Below are positions 36,653-46,675 of a stretch of 64,000 nucleotides of DNA, one piece after another (the first letter of the stretch is position 1; the number at the start of each line of letters is the position of its first letter). The notes under the pieces are model-generated. The model ran no database searches, was not told the origin of the DNA, and saw only the letters and a list, made by a program, of their open reading frames with translations. The translations under genes were made by a program, and so were the position numbers. The stretch covers positions 35,071-99,070 of the forward strand of contig CACYGW010000002.1 in the NCBI GenBank assembly GCA_902774045.1. The letters are read 5' to 3'. The DNA comes from an uncultured Bacteroidia bacterium. GTDB taxonomy: Bacteria; Bacteroidota; Bacteroidia; Bacteroidales; UBA932.

Positions 36653-37971
36653 TATACCACTTATTTGAAGCACTGAAAGATTACGACATCCCCGGACAGG
36701 GCCTTATAACCTACCTGTCCTTCAGGGCTATTATAGCCGCAGTTCTCTCCATGATGATTGCCTTGTTTGCAGGCAAGAAAATAATCCGCGCCCTGCAGAG
36801 GAAGCAAATAGGAGAGACCATCCGCGACCTTGGCCTGGAGGGACAGCTTAGCAAGAAAGGCACGCCCACCATGGGAGGCATCATCATTATAGTGGCCGTG
36901 CTGGGCACCGCCCTCCTTATCTGCGATCTTACAAACATATACGCCATTCTGCTCATACTCACTACAGTATGGTGCGGCGCCATCGGCCTAAGGGATGACT
37001 ACATAAAAGTGTTCAAACACAACAAGGACGGAATGAGCGCCAAAACAAAATTAGCGCTCCAGATAGCCCTGGGCCTTGTAATAGGCATTACCGTATGGCA
37101 GAGCGACAAGATAGTGGTAAGGGAAAAGGCCGTCCCGGACAGGCATACGGAAGTTGCCGGCAAGACAGTGACGGAGGGCCAGGTACTTTCTGCCAATACC
37201 CTTAAGTTAAAGGACAGGGTAGTATCTACGGACAATACAGAAAACGTGAATATGGTCAAGAGCACCAAGACCACCATACCGTTTGTAAGCAGCCACGAGT
37301 TTGACTACAGGGACCTCACCCCCTTCAGAGGAGCTTGGAACTGGTACTTTAAATGGCTTATTTATGTACTGATGATTGTCGTGGTAATAACCGCCTGCTC
37401 TAACGGCACCAATCTCACGGACGGAATGGACGGCCTGGCTGCCGGAACATCCACCATAGTGGGAGTCGTGCTGGGTATCCTGGCCTGGCTCAGCGGCAAC
37501 CTTATAGACTCCAGTTACCTTAATATAATGTACATACCCGGCTCGGGAGAAGTAGCGGTATTTATGTCTGCCTTCGTGGGGGCGCTTGTAGGCTTCCTGT
37601 GGTACAACTCCTACCCAGCCCAGGTATTTATGGGCGACACCGGCAGCCTTACCATTGGCGGAATCATAGGAGTCTGCGCAGTCCTTATAAGAAAGGAACT
37701 TCTCCTTCCCCTTCTCTGCGGAATCTTCCTGGTAGAAAGCTTGTCGGTAATTATGCAGAGGGGCTGGTTCAAGTACACTAAAAAGAAATACGGAGAGGGC
37801 CGCAGAATATTCAAGATGGCTCCCCTCCACCATCACTTCCAGAAAGAGGGCATTCCAGCCCGGATTCAGAGCCCTGCAAGGGCCATTCCCGAGGCAAAAA
37901 TAGTTACCCGTTTCTGGATTATAGGAATTATACTGGGTGTAGCAACCCTGGCACTTTTAAAAATCAGATAG
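36649..37971 (+). CDS. mraY: Phospho-MurNAc-pentapeptide transferase
   Basis: This polytopic enzyme makes lipid I from UDP-MurNAc-pentapeptide and undecaprenyl phosphate. It has TPTMGGI, NLTDGMDGLAAG and the cytoplasmic HHHFQ motif. At 440 residues it is longer than the enterobacterial enzyme because of an extra hydrophilic loop (about 165-220), as often seen in Bacteroidales. It lies 2 bp upstream of murD. Confidence 0.95.
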   Translation: MIYHLFEALKDYDIPGQGLITYLSFRAIIAAVLSMMIALFAGKKIIRALQRKQIGETIRDLGLEGQLSKKGTPTMGGIIIIVAVLGTALLICDLTNIYAILLILTTVWCGAIGLRDDYIKVFKHNKDGMSAKTKLALQIALGLVIGITVWQSDKIVVREKAVPDRHTEVAGKTVTEGQVLSANTLKLKDRVVSTDNTENVNMVKSTKTTIPFVSSHEFDYRDLTPFRGAWNWYFKWLIYVLMIVVVITACSNGTNLTDGMDGLAAGTSTIVGVVLGILAWLSGNLIDSSYLNIMYIPGSGEVAVFMSAFVGALVGFLWYNSYPAQVFMGDTGSLTIGGIIGVCAVLIRKELLLPLLCGIFLVESLSVIMQRGWFKYTKKKYGEGRRIFKMAPLHHHFQKEGIPARIQSPARAIPEAKIVTRFWIIGIILGVATLALLKIR

Positions 37972-37973
37972 AG

Positions 37974-39317
37974 ATGTCAAGACTTGTTGTATTAGGCGGA
38001 GCGGAAAGCGGCATAGGAGCCGCAGTGCTTGGAAAAGTCAAAGGCTTTGATGTGTTTTTGTCGGACAATGGCAAGATAGCGGACAAATACCTGGAGATGC
38101 TTAGGAAGTGGGATATCCCCTTTGAGCAAGGTGGTCATACAGAGGAGCTTATCCTCAACGCCGACGAGGTTGTTAAGAGCCCTGGCATACCCTCCAGCGC
38201 CCCCATGGTAAAGCTCCTTGAAGAAAAAGGAATTAACATTATATCGGAGATAGAATTTGCAGGACGGTACGATAGTGCCAAGAAAATCTGCATCACCGGA
38301 AGTAACGGCAAGACAACTACCACCTCCCTTATTTACTACCTTCTTAAGCAGGCCGGCCTTAACGTGGGTCTGGGAGGCAACATAGGTGCAAGTTACGCCT
38401 ATCAGGTAGCCACCGAAAAGCACGACTACTACGTTCTGGAGATAAGCAGCTTCCAGCTGGACAACTGCCAGGACTTCCACCCGGACATTGCTATCATAAC
38501 CAATATCACCCCCGACCATCTTGACCGTTACGACTACAAGATGGAAAACTACGTGCGTTCCAAATTCAGGATTATCAAGAACCTTAGCAGCGAAGACTGT
38601 TTTATCTTTGATTCCGATGACGCCATTACCGTGGGCCATCTTTCCCAGATAGTAACCCAGGCCAAGATGTTGCCCTTCACCCAGAAAGAAGGTGTGCAGC
38701 TGGAGCAGGGAGCCTTCATCAAGGAAGACAAGATGGTTGTGCGCTACCAAAAGGACGAGTGCGAGCTCTACCTGGAGCAGCTGGCCCTTGGAGGCAAACA
38801 CAACATCTACAACTCAATGGCCGCTGCGCTGGCAGCCAAGGCATCGGGCATTGACAACAAGATTATACGCAACTCCCTGGAGACCTTTCAGCCCATAGAG
38901 CACCGCCTTGAGCCCGTGCTCAGCGTAAAGGGAGTGCTTTACATAAACGACTCCAAGGCCACTAACGTAGATTCTGCCTGGTACGCCCTGGAATGCCAGA
39001 AGAGCCCCGTGGTATGGATAGCCGGAGGCACCGACAAGGGTAACGACTACAGCGTTCTTGAAGACCTTGTACGCGACAAAGTAAAGGCTCTCGTATGCCT
39101 TGGAGTAGATAACGCAAAGTTGCACGACTCCTTCGGGGACATACTTGGAGACAAAATAGTAGATGCCGGCTCTGCAGAAGAGGCAGTACGCCTTGCCAGC
39201 GGTTTTGCTACCGACGGAGACGTGGTGGTGCTGAGCCCCTGCTGCGCAAGCTTCGACCTCTTCAAGAACTACGAAGACCGCGGAGACAAATTCAAGGAAG
39301 CAGTAAGAAACCTTTAG
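37974..39317 (+). CDS. murD: UDP-MurNAc-L-alanine:D-glutamate ligase
   Basis: This 447-residue Mur ligase has the ATP-binding GSNGKTTTT near residue 108, the HRLEPV segment and the C-terminal NDSKATN motif typical of MurD. It is 4 bp upstream of ftsW in the division operon. Confidence 0.95.
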   Translation: MSRLVVLGGAESGIGAAVLGKVKGFDVFLSDNGKIADKYLEMLRKWDIPFEQGGHTEELILNADEVVKSPGIPSSAPMVKLLEEKGINIISEIEFAGRYDSAKKICITGSNGKTTTTSLIYYLLKQAGLNVGLGGNIGASYAYQVATEKHDYYVLEISSFQLDNCQDFHPDIAIITNITPDHLDRYDYKMENYVRSKFRIIKNLSSEDCFIFDSDDAITVGHLSQIVTQAKMLPFTQKEGVQLEQGAFIKEDKMVVRYQKDECELYLEQLALGGKHNIYNSMAAALAAKASGIDNKIIRNSLETFQPIEHRLEPVLSVKGVLYINDSKATNVDSAWYALECQKSPVVWIAGGTDKGNDYSVLEDLVRDKVKALVCLGVDNAKLHDSFGDILGDKIVDAGSAEEAVRLASGFATDGDVVVLSPCCASFDLFKNYEDRGDKFKEAVRNL

Positions 39318-39321
39318 ACTT

Positions 39322-40689
39322 ATGAGCGAGAACGGCAAAAAAGGAATATTCGGCCTAATAGACAGGATAGAAGGCGACAAGGTAATCTGGATTATCTTGC
39401 TTATGCTCATCATGATTGCTCTTGTGTGCATATCGTCGTCCACTCCCCTTCTCGCGCTTATGGATGATACCACAAGAAGTAAAATCATAACCAAGCACGT
39501 AATTGTTTCCGGCATAGGTCTTGGCATCGTCCTCTTCTTCTACACCTTTGTAAAGAAGATTGGAGTGCTGCGGTTCTTCTCAAAGCTGGGCTTCTTCTTC
39601 TCTTTTGCAATGCTTGGGATGCTTGCCATAAGGATTAACACCCCCATTGTGAGGGCCCTGGAAATAAACAGGGCCGTAAGAATTCTGGAAGTATTCCACC
39701 TCCAGCTTCACGTGTTCGAGTTTACCAAGGTACTTATGATAATGTACCTGGCCTGGGCCGTACAAGCCTGGAGGGAGAACAAGCTCCGTCTGGCCGATGC
39801 GCTGGTTGCAGCCGGAGTAAAATTTATGGAAAAACCGGTAGCCAGGCTGTATTTATATGTATTTATACCGATGCTTACGGTAACCGGGCTAACCTTGAAG
39901 GGAGGAGTATCCAGCACCCTTTTCATAACCCTTATCATGCTGGTGACAGTCTTCATAGGAGGAGTGACTTTCAGGAAAATCCTGGGATATCTTGGTGTAA
40001 TGATCTGCGGCCTTGTGCTTGTAGGAGCCATTGGCCAGATAGCCGGCAAAAAAGTATTCGAGAGGCTAGAGACCGTGCCTACCAGAGTCCTTATGGCCAG
40101 CGAAAACCCGGAGGAAGTGCTGGAGTCTGTAAGATACGACAAAAAAGAGCTAAAGGAGCAGCTGGACAAGTACAAACAGCCGCTCAGCGCCAAAGTAGCC
40201 ATAAGCCAGGGCGGCCTCTTTGGTAAAGGCCCCGGCGGAAGCACCCAAAGATATATAGTGCCCATTATGTTCGAGGACTTTATGTTCAGCTTCATTGTAG
40301 AAGAGTACGGAATTCTGGGCGCCATCATTATAATAATCTTGTACGGAGGACTGCTGGCAAGGGGCTCCATTCTGGTAAGAAATTCTACCAACGCCTTTAC
40401 AAAAACGGCAATTGCAGGACTTGTGGCCATGATTTCCGGACAGGCTCTGATGCATATGCTAATTAATGTAGACATAGGCCCGCTTACCGGGCAGACTCTG
40501 CCCCTTATAAGTCACGGAGCCGCCTCGTTCCTGGCCTTCTGTATGGCCTTCGGTATTATTCTGGCCATATCCAGGATGATAAAAAAGAGGATGGACAAGG
40601 AAGAAAGAGAGGCCGCGCCCATCGTGCCCTCTTCCGGAGACAGCGTAAAGGACACGCTAAGCGATTTGGACCAACTGGAAAGTATGTAA
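39322..40689 (+). CDS. ftsW: Septal peptidoglycan glycosyltransferase FtsW
   Basis: This 455-residue SEDS-family protein has about ten membrane segments. The family motifs KGGVSST, the FGKGPGGSTQRYIVP-like loop region and LISHGAASFLAF are visible. It polymerises lipid II with the transpeptidase encoded upstream. A hydrophilic C-terminal tail of about 40 residues is present. murG starts 2 bp downstream. Confidence 0.94.
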   Translation: MSENGKKGIFGLIDRIEGDKVIWIILLMLIMIALVCISSSTPLLALMDDTTRSKIITKHVIVSGIGLGIVLFFYTFVKKIGVLRFFSKLGFFFSFAMLGMLAIRINTPIVRALEINRAVRILEVFHLQLHVFEFTKVLMIMYLAWAVQAWRENKLRLADALVAAGVKFMEKPVARLYLYVFIPMLTVTGLTLKGGVSSTLFITLIMLVTVFIGGVTFRKILGYLGVMICGLVLVGAIGQIAGKKVFERLETVPTRVLMASENPEEVLESVRYDKKELKEQLDKYKQPLSAKVAISQGGLFGKGPGGSTQRYIVPIMFEDFMFSFIVEEYGILGAIIIIILYGGLLARGSILVRNSTNAFTKTAIAGLVAMISGQALMHMLINVDIGPLTGQTLPLISHGAASFLAFCMAFGIILAISRMIKKRMDKEEREAAPIVPSSGDSVKDTLSDLDQLESM

Positions 40690-40691
40690 TT

Positions 40692-41837
40692 ATGGAATAC
40701 AGGAAATTAAGAGTAATAATAAGCGGAGGCGGCACAGGAGGACACATCTTCCCGGCCATCTCCATTGCCAATTCCCTAAAGGAGGCTAACCCGGACACAG
40801 AAATACTGTTTGTAGGCGCAGAGGGGAAGATGGAAATGGAGAAAGTCCCCGCAGCCGGCTACGAGATTACAGGTCTTCCCATAGTGGGTCTGCAGAGAAG
40901 GTTTACCCTTAAGAACATAATTAACGACCTCAAGGTGCCCTTTAAACTGCTTGCAAGTTCCCGCAAGGCCAAGAAGGTCCTGAGGGAGTTCAAGCCCCAG
41001 ATTGCAGTTGGCGTAGGAGGCTATGCAAGCGGCCCCCTTCTTAAGGCCGCCCAGAAGATGGGAATCCCTACCCTGCTCCAGGAGCAGAACGGCTTTGCCG
41101 GGCTTACAAATAAGCTTCTGGGAAGCAAGGCAGACTGTATCTGCGTAGCCTATGAAGGAATGGAGCGCTTCTTCCCCAAGGACAAGATAGTGATGACCGG
41201 CAACCCCATCCGCAGCGACATAGTTCCGGCCACAGTAGAAATGGTTCAGGAAGGCATAGACTTTTATAAATTAAACCCTGGGATGGATCACATCTTCATA
41301 GTGGGAGGCAGTCTGGGCAGCGGAACACTGAACAACGCAATGCGCAAATGGATAGAGGACGGCTGCCCCGGAGGAGAAAACACGGAGATCCTGTGGCAGT
41401 GTGGCAAATACTATAAAAGCGGGGTTGATGCCTTTATGAAAGAGATGGAAGCAAAGGGCATGAACCTTGACAAAATACATTACACAGATTTCATAGGCAG
41501 GATGGATCTGGCCTATGCCGTGGCCGATGTTGTCATTTCCCGTTCTGGGGCCAGCACGGTATCGGAGCTTTGCGCCGCAGGCAAGGCAGCCATCTTTGTA
41601 CCATCGCCCAATGTGGCCGAGGACCATCAGACCCATAACGCAATGGCCCTTGTAAACAAAGATGCCGCCGTTCTGGTAAAGGACGATGTGGCCAAAGAAA
41701 AACTCTTGCCCCAGGCCCTGGCCCTTATCAAGGACGATCAGGCTATACAGACGCTGGAAAGGAACATATCGGCCCTGGCTCTCAGAGACGCAGGAAAAGC
41801 CATAGTGGATCAGATATATAAAGTATTGGACAGGTAA
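40692..41837 (+). CDS. murG: UDP-GlcNAc:lipid I GlcNAc transferase
   Basis: This 381-residue GT28 enzyme makes lipid II. It has the N-terminal GGGTGGHIFPA motif, GGYASGP and the C-terminal SRSGASTVSEL donor-binding motif. The stop codon overlaps the murC start by one base (TAATG). Confidence 0.96.
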   Translation: MEYRKLRVIISGGGTGGHIFPAISIANSLKEANPDTEILFVGAEGKMEMEKVPAAGYEITGLPIVGLQRRFTLKNIINDLKVPFKLLASSRKAKKVLREFKPQIAVGVGGYASGPLLKAAQKMGIPTLLQEQNGFAGLTNKLLGSKADCICVAYEGMERFFPKDKIVMTGNPIRSDIVPATVEMVQEGIDFYKLNPGMDHIFIVGGSLGSGTLNNAMRKWIEDGCPGGENTEILWQCGKYYKSGVDAFMKEMEAKGMNLDKIHYTDFIGRMDLAYAVADVVISRSGASTVSELCAAGKAAIFVPSPNVAEDHQTHNAMALVNKDAAVLVKDDVAKEKLLPQALALIKDDQAIQTLERNISALALRDAGKAIVDQIYKVLDR

Positions 41838-43207
41838 TGGACTGGAAAGAAGTATATTTCATAGGTATAGGCGGCATAGGAATGAGCGCCATAGCCCGCT
41901 ATTACAAGCGCAAGGGGCTCAAGGTGAGCGGCTACGACAAAACTCCGTCGGACCTTACCCGCGCCCTTGAAGAAGAAGGCATAGACGTTCACTATACCGA
42001 CGACGAATCCTATGTGCCGGCAGATAAAGAACACACCCTGGTGGTTTATACGCCTGCCATTCCCCACGATATGGGAGAGCTCCGCTATGTAACGGACAAC
42101 GGATACAAGGTAATAAAGAGGTCTGCCATTCTTGGGGAGATTACCCGAGGGCAGGAATGTCTGGCAATCGCCGGCACCCACGGAAAGACTTCCACATCTA
42201 CCCTTACCGCACATATTATAGAGGCATCCGGTCTGGGATGCAGCGCCTTCCTTGGGGGAATTTCCAAGAACTATAACTCTAACCTCCTGGTGGGGCAGCG
42301 CCCCGTTGTTGTTGTAGAGGCAGACGAGTTCGACCGTTCCTTCCTTCAGCTAAGGCCCTCGGTAGCGGTAATAACCGCAATGGACCCGGACCATCTTGAT
42401 ATCTACGGAGACCTTGATTCTTACCAACAGGCCTTCCGGGACTTTGCGGCCCTGGTAAGCGGGAGCGTAATCATTAAAGAAGGATTGCCCATAGACGGGA
42501 GCCATATCAAGGCAAAAATTCTCACTTACAGCCTTGAGAGCCCCAGCGCAGACTTCCACGCCTCTGACATAAGAATAGACAATACAGGACATTACATCTA
42601 TAACCTTGTGTGGAACGGCGGAGTAATTGCCAACGTCAAGGTAGGTACTCCGGGCCGCTTCAATGCAGAGAACAGCGTAGCCGCTGCGGCCATTTGCCTC
42701 TGCCACGGCCTTGACGCAGAGAAGATCAAGGAGGGCATAGCTTCCTTTCAGGGAGTGGTGCGCCGCCTGGACATTCACGTAAACGAGCCCTCGGTAGCCT
42801 ATATAGACGACTATGCCCATCACCCCCAGGAGTTGGCATCGGCCATAAGGTCTATACGCGATATTTTCCCTGGAAGAAAACTCACAGCGGTATTCCAGCC
42901 CCATCTCTACACCCGCACAAGGGACTTTGCCCAGGGGTTTGCCCAGGCGCTGTCGGGAGCGGACAAGGTTATTCTTCTGGATATTTACCCGGCCCGCGAG
43001 GAGCCCATCCCCGGGGTGAGTTCCCAGATTATATTTGACAAAATAACCGCTCCCGAAAAACTCCTTATAAAGAAGGAACAGCTTATGGAGCAGTTGGAAA
43101 AAGAAGACTTAGACATACTTGTTACCTTCGGTGCAGGCAATATAGACCGCTTTATAGTCCCCATCACCGATATGATAAAAAGAAAGTATCAACCCGATAA
43201 TAAATAA
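41837..43207 (+). CDS. murC: UDP-MurNAc:L-alanine ligase
   Basis: This 456-residue Mur ligase has the N-terminal Rossmann motif FIGIGGIGMSAIA, ATP-binding AGTHGKTSTS near residue 114 and the VDDYAHHP-like motif (IDDYAHHPQE). It adds the first L-Ala to UDP-MurNAc. It is 3 bp from ftsQ; murB and ddl are absent from this cluster. Confidence 0.96.
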   Translation: MDWKEVYFIGIGGIGMSAIARYYKRKGLKVSGYDKTPSDLTRALEEEGIDVHYTDDESYVPADKEHTLVVYTPAIPHDMGELRYVTDNGYKVIKRSAILGEITRGQECLAIAGTHGKTSTSTLTAHIIEASGLGCSAFLGGISKNYNSNLLVGQRPVVVVEADEFDRSFLQLRPSVAVITAMDPDHLDIYGDLDSYQQAFRDFAALVSGSVIIKEGLPIDGSHIKAKILTYSLESPSADFHASDIRIDNTGHYIYNLVWNGGVIANVKVGTPGRFNAENSVAAAAICLCHGLDAEKIKEGIASFQGVVRRLDIHVNEPSVAYIDDYAHHPQELASAIRSIRDIFPGRKLTAVFQPHLYTRTRDFAQGFAQALSGADKVILLDIYPAREEPIPGVSSQIIFDKITAPEKLLIKKEQLMEQLEKEDLDILVTFGAGNIDRFIVPITDMIKRKYQPDNK

Positions 43208-43210
43208 AAA

Positions 43211-43990
43211 ATGAAACCTCTGGTAAGAAATTTGCTCCTTCTTGGCATTGTGGCTGTCAGTATCGCCGTAGTGGTGATATTGGATAAAAGCAATACCCAA
43301 AGGCGAAGCCTTCTTACCTGCCAGGGGATAAAGGTAGAAGTGGCAGACAGCGCCGCCGGCACGTTTGTAAACGTGAAGGAAATAAAGAATCTTATCCTTG
43401 AAGAGGTTGGCCCCTGGACCGGGGTGCGTCTGGACAGCGTAAAACTCTGGAAAATAGAGGAAGTGCTCTCCGGCAAAGCGGCCGTTTACGGATGCCAGGC
43501 CTACATGGGCGGGGAGGGAAAGCTGAACGTGATTGTACATCAGCGCAGGCCCGTAGTAAGATTTCAGGGAGAGAAAAGTAGTTTTTATGCCGATGCTTCC
43601 GGATATATCTTCCCCATAAAGAAAAAATATTCGGCCTGGGTACCGATAGTCGACGGGGCCATTCCCATTGGCGAGCCTATGGAATATTCCGGCCAGGTAA
43701 AGGACCCCAAGACCAGGAAATGGGTGATGAATATTATTGATATGCTGGACTTTATAGGGAAAAGTCCGGTTTGGAAGAATGCCATAGGCCAGATTACGGC
43801 CAATGCCGATGGTTCCCTTACCCTTATCCCGTCAAAGGGCCAGGAGGTATTTATCTTTGGCCAGCCGGTAGATTTCGAGGAGAAGTTTTCCAAGATAGTG
43901 CAATACTACGAAAACATCGCACCGGCAAAAAAGGAAAAGCCGTACAAAACAGTGAACGTAAGATATAAAGGTCAGATAATTTGTAAATAA
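43211..43990 (+). CDS. ftsQ: FtsQ-like cell-division protein
   Basis: This 259-residue bitopic protein has an N-terminal membrane span (about 8-27) and a periplasmic domain with a POTRA-like region followed by an FtsQ-type beta domain. Identification relies on topology and on the conserved murC-ftsQ-ftsA order. It would link the FtsI/FtsW enzymes with early divisome proteins. Confidence 0.85.
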   Translation: MKPLVRNLLLLGIVAVSIAVVVILDKSNTQRRSLLTCQGIKVEVADSAAGTFVNVKEIKNLILEEVGPWTGVRLDSVKLWKIEEVLSGKAAVYGCQAYMGGEGKLNVIVHQRRPVVRFQGEKSSFYADASGYIFPIKKKYSAWVPIVDGAIPIGEPMEYSGQVKDPKTRKWVMNIIDMLDFIGKSPVWKNAIGQITANADGSLTLIPSKGQEVFIFGQPVDFEEKFSKIVQYYENIAPAKKEKPYKTVNVRYKGQIICK

Positions 43991-44001
43991 ACTTTCTAGT
44001 T

Positions 44002-45414
44002 ATGGAAGAAAAATACATAGCCGCGATAGATTTGGGCTCGGCGTTCATAACGCTCACCGTAGCCAAGATCCTGGGCGAAGACATTCAGATTCTATACCAT
44101 AAGAAAAAGGCCTCCAAGGGAATTAGAAACAGCGCCGTTTTTAACCCTATGCTGGCCTCCGGTCCTATCAAAGATATTATTGAAGATGCAGAAAAAGAAC
44201 TGTCGATAAAAATACTTCAGGTAGTTGTGGGCCTGCCCCGCTGCGACATTCATCTGGAGAATGCCACAGCTACGGTAGAGCGCGCCAATCCCGACGAGTC
44301 CATCACCCGCGAAGAGGTTGAGTGCCTTAAGGCTGTTGCCCAGGACACCTATCCCAATCTGGACCCCAACAAGGAGACTATCTACGGGGCCATAGCCCAG
44401 TCCTTCTCCGACGACGAGCAGTTCCAGATGATAGAGAACGATATCATTGGCGTAATAAGCAAGAAGTTCGACGGTAACTTTAAGCTCTTCATCGGAAAGT
44501 CCAGTTATATCAAGACCCTGGACAAACTGTTCAAAGACCTGGGGATTGATATTGCCAAAAAATACTTTACCCCCATCACACAGGCCAAGGCTGTGCTTAC
44601 AAGCGACGAGATTTCCAACGGAGTAGCCCTGCTTGATATTGGCGGGGGTACGACATCCGTCACCATTTACCAGAACAACATTCTGCGCTACTATTACTCC
44701 ATTCCCTTTGGCGGAAAGGTAATAACCAGCGACATACAGACAGAGAGCTTCATCTCTGAAAAACTGTCGGAGAATCTAAAACTTGCCTTCGGAGCCTGCA
44801 TCCCGGATAAGCTTCAGACCCTGGGAGAGAAAATAATACAGATAGAAGGTGATGATTTCGAGGGCTTCAAGCAGATTCCCGTCAAATACCTCTCGGAGGT
44901 TATAAGCGCCAGGGTAAGGGAACTCACGGAGGCTATGATGTACGCCATCCAGCAGAGCGGCCTTGCAGATAAGCTGCGTGCCGGCCTGGTTATAACCGGA
45001 GGTACCGCAAATTTGGCCAACATTGCGCTTTACATAAAAGACCTGTCGGGATACAACGTACGCATAGGCTTCCCCCGCAAGAAATTCTCTGCCGCAGGCT
45101 GCCCGGGTGTATATGAACCCGAGGCCTCAACGTCAGTGGGACTCCTGCTGGCGGCAAAGGAGGATTCCCTTAGCAGCTGCCTGGAGAAGGCCCCCGAACC
45201 GGATTACGACGACGAGGATGATACCGAGCCGGAGAACGACACCCTGTTCACCGATAAGGTAGTGGCCGCGACAGAGCAGAAGGTTGCAAAGAAGAAGGAG
45301 AAAAAAGTTAAGAAGCCAAAGGAGAACAAGCCGGGCATTATTCAGATTACCTGGGACAAACTTACAGGATTTGTAGACAGGATGCAGGAAGATATGAACG
45401 ACCAAAACGTATAA
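44002..45414 (+). CDS. ftsA: Cell-division actin homologue FtsA
   Basis: This 470-residue actin-fold ATPase has phosphate-binding loops IDLGSAFITL and LDIGGGTTSV and the adenosine motif VITGGTANL. The C-terminal region is extended and charged (DDEDD and Lys-rich stretches) before a final short helix (about 455-470) that is probably the membrane-targeting amphipathic helix. It tethers FtsZ to the membrane. Confidence 0.94.
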   Translation: MEEKYIAAIDLGSAFITLTVAKILGEDIQILYHKKKASKGIRNSAVFNPMLASGPIKDIIEDAEKELSIKILQVVVGLPRCDIHLENATATVERANPDESITREEVECLKAVAQDTYPNLDPNKETIYGAIAQSFSDDEQFQMIENDIIGVISKKFDGNFKLFIGKSSYIKTLDKLFKDLGIDIAKKYFTPITQAKAVLTSDEISNGVALLDIGGGTTSVTIYQNNILRYYYSIPFGGKVITSDIQTESFISEKLSENLKLAFGACIPDKLQTLGEKIIQIEGDDFEGFKQIPVKYLSEVISARVRELTEAMMYAIQQSGLADKLRAGLVITGGTANLANIALYIKDLSGYNVRIGFPRKKFSAAGCPGVYEPEASTSVGLLLAAKEDSLSSCLEKAPEPDYDDEDDTEPENDTLFTDKVVAATEQKVAKKKEKKVKKPKENKPGIIQITWDKLTGFVDRMQEDMNDQNV

Positions 45415-45419
45415 GGCAT

Positions 45420-46673
45420 ATGAGTTTCGACAATGAAATAACCCCTTCCAACTGGAAGGAGGAACCCAGCATAATAAAGGTTATAGGAGTTGGCGGCGGC
45501 GGCTGCAATGCGGTCTCCTATATGTACAGTAACGGTGTAAAGGGCTGCGATTTCCTGGTATGCAATACAGACGCCCAGGCCCTTAGGCAGAGCCCGGTTC
45601 CCAACAAGATTCAGCTTGGAGAAGGGCTTGGAGCCGGAACCAACCCCACCGAGGGGCGTAACGCCGCCCTGGCCAGCCAGGACGTCATAGCAGAACAGCT
45701 GCTTACGCCCGGCACCCATATGTTGTTTATCACGGCCGGAATGGGCGGCGGTACCGGAACCGGTGCCTCCCCAGTCATTGCCAAGATGGCCAAGGACAAG
45801 GGTATTCTTACGGTGGCCGTTGTAACCATCCCCTTCAATACAGAAGGAGACGATACCATCTCCAAAGCCATTGATGGGATTCACGAGCTGGAGCACAACG
45901 TAGACAGCCTGCTCATCATAAACAACAATAAGCTGTATGAATACTATGGCGATATGTTGGTACACGAGGCCTATCCTCTGGCAGACGAGGTGCTTTCTAC
46001 CGCCGTAAAAGGTATCACCGAGATTATTTCCACCACAGGATTCCGCAACGTAGACTTCAAGGACATCTGCAACATGATGAAAAACAGCGGAATGGCCCTT
46101 ATGGGACACGGAGTGGGAACGGGAGAGAAACGTCTGGAAATGGCCGTCCGAGGGGCTCTGGACTCGCCTCTGCTTAACGACTACGACCTTAAAACATCCA
46201 AGAACCTCCTTCTTAACATCACCTATGGCAGGAATGACCAGGGCCTTAGGATGGAAGACATAAGAACGATAGAAGACCTCATTACAGAACAGACTGGGGA
46301 CACAAGGCACTTTAAGCACGGAATCGTATTCAGTGACGATCCCTCCTTCGGAGACAAGGTAGAGATTACCGTGATAGCCACCGGATTCAAGATGAACCTT
46401 GCCACTCTGTCCGGAATGGATTTGGGCAAGCTCATCATCGTAGACAATGACTTCGAATATAAGAAAGAGGAGCCTGTGGGCGAAATTTCCTTACCCGATG
46501 ATGACATTAACGTTAACAAGATAGGTTACAGCACAACAGAGAACGTGCGCAAGTTTGATTTTACGCACGAGAAGAGGCCGGTTCTCATTCTGGAACCAGG
46601 CCAAGACAAGAGCGACCTTGAAACCGTGGCAGCCATTAGAAGAATAGTTAAACAACATACGGAGGAAGATTAA
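45420..46673 (+). CDS. ftsZ: Tubulin homologue FtsZ
   Basis: This 417-residue GTPase polymerises into the Z-ring. It has GVGGGGCNAV, the tubulin signature GGGTGTGASP and the T7-loop region (NMMKNSGMALMG variant with DFKDICN). The linker after the core is short, and the C-terminal tail reads DLETVAAIRRIVKQ rather than the canonical IPAFLR-type peptide that binds FtsA and others. Confidence 0.95.
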   Translation: MSFDNEITPSNWKEEPSIIKVIGVGGGGCNAVSYMYSNGVKGCDFLVCNTDAQALRQSPVPNKIQLGEGLGAGTNPTEGRNAALASQDVIAEQLLTPGTHMLFITAGMGGGTGTGASPVIAKMAKDKGILTVAVVTIPFNTEGDDTISKAIDGIHELEHNVDSLLIINNNKLYEYYGDMLVHEAYPLADEVLSTAVKGITEIISTTGFRNVDFKDICNMMKNSGMALMGHGVGTGEKRLEMAVRGALDSPLLNDYDLKTSKNLLLNITYGRNDQGLRMEDIRTIEDLITEQTGDTRHFKHGIVFSDDPSFGDKVEITVIATGFKMNLATLSGMDLGKLIIVDNDFEYKKEEPVGEISLPDDDINVNKIGYSTTENVRKFDFTHEKRPVLILEPGQDKSDLETVAAIRRIVKQHTEED

Positions 46674-46675
46674 AA

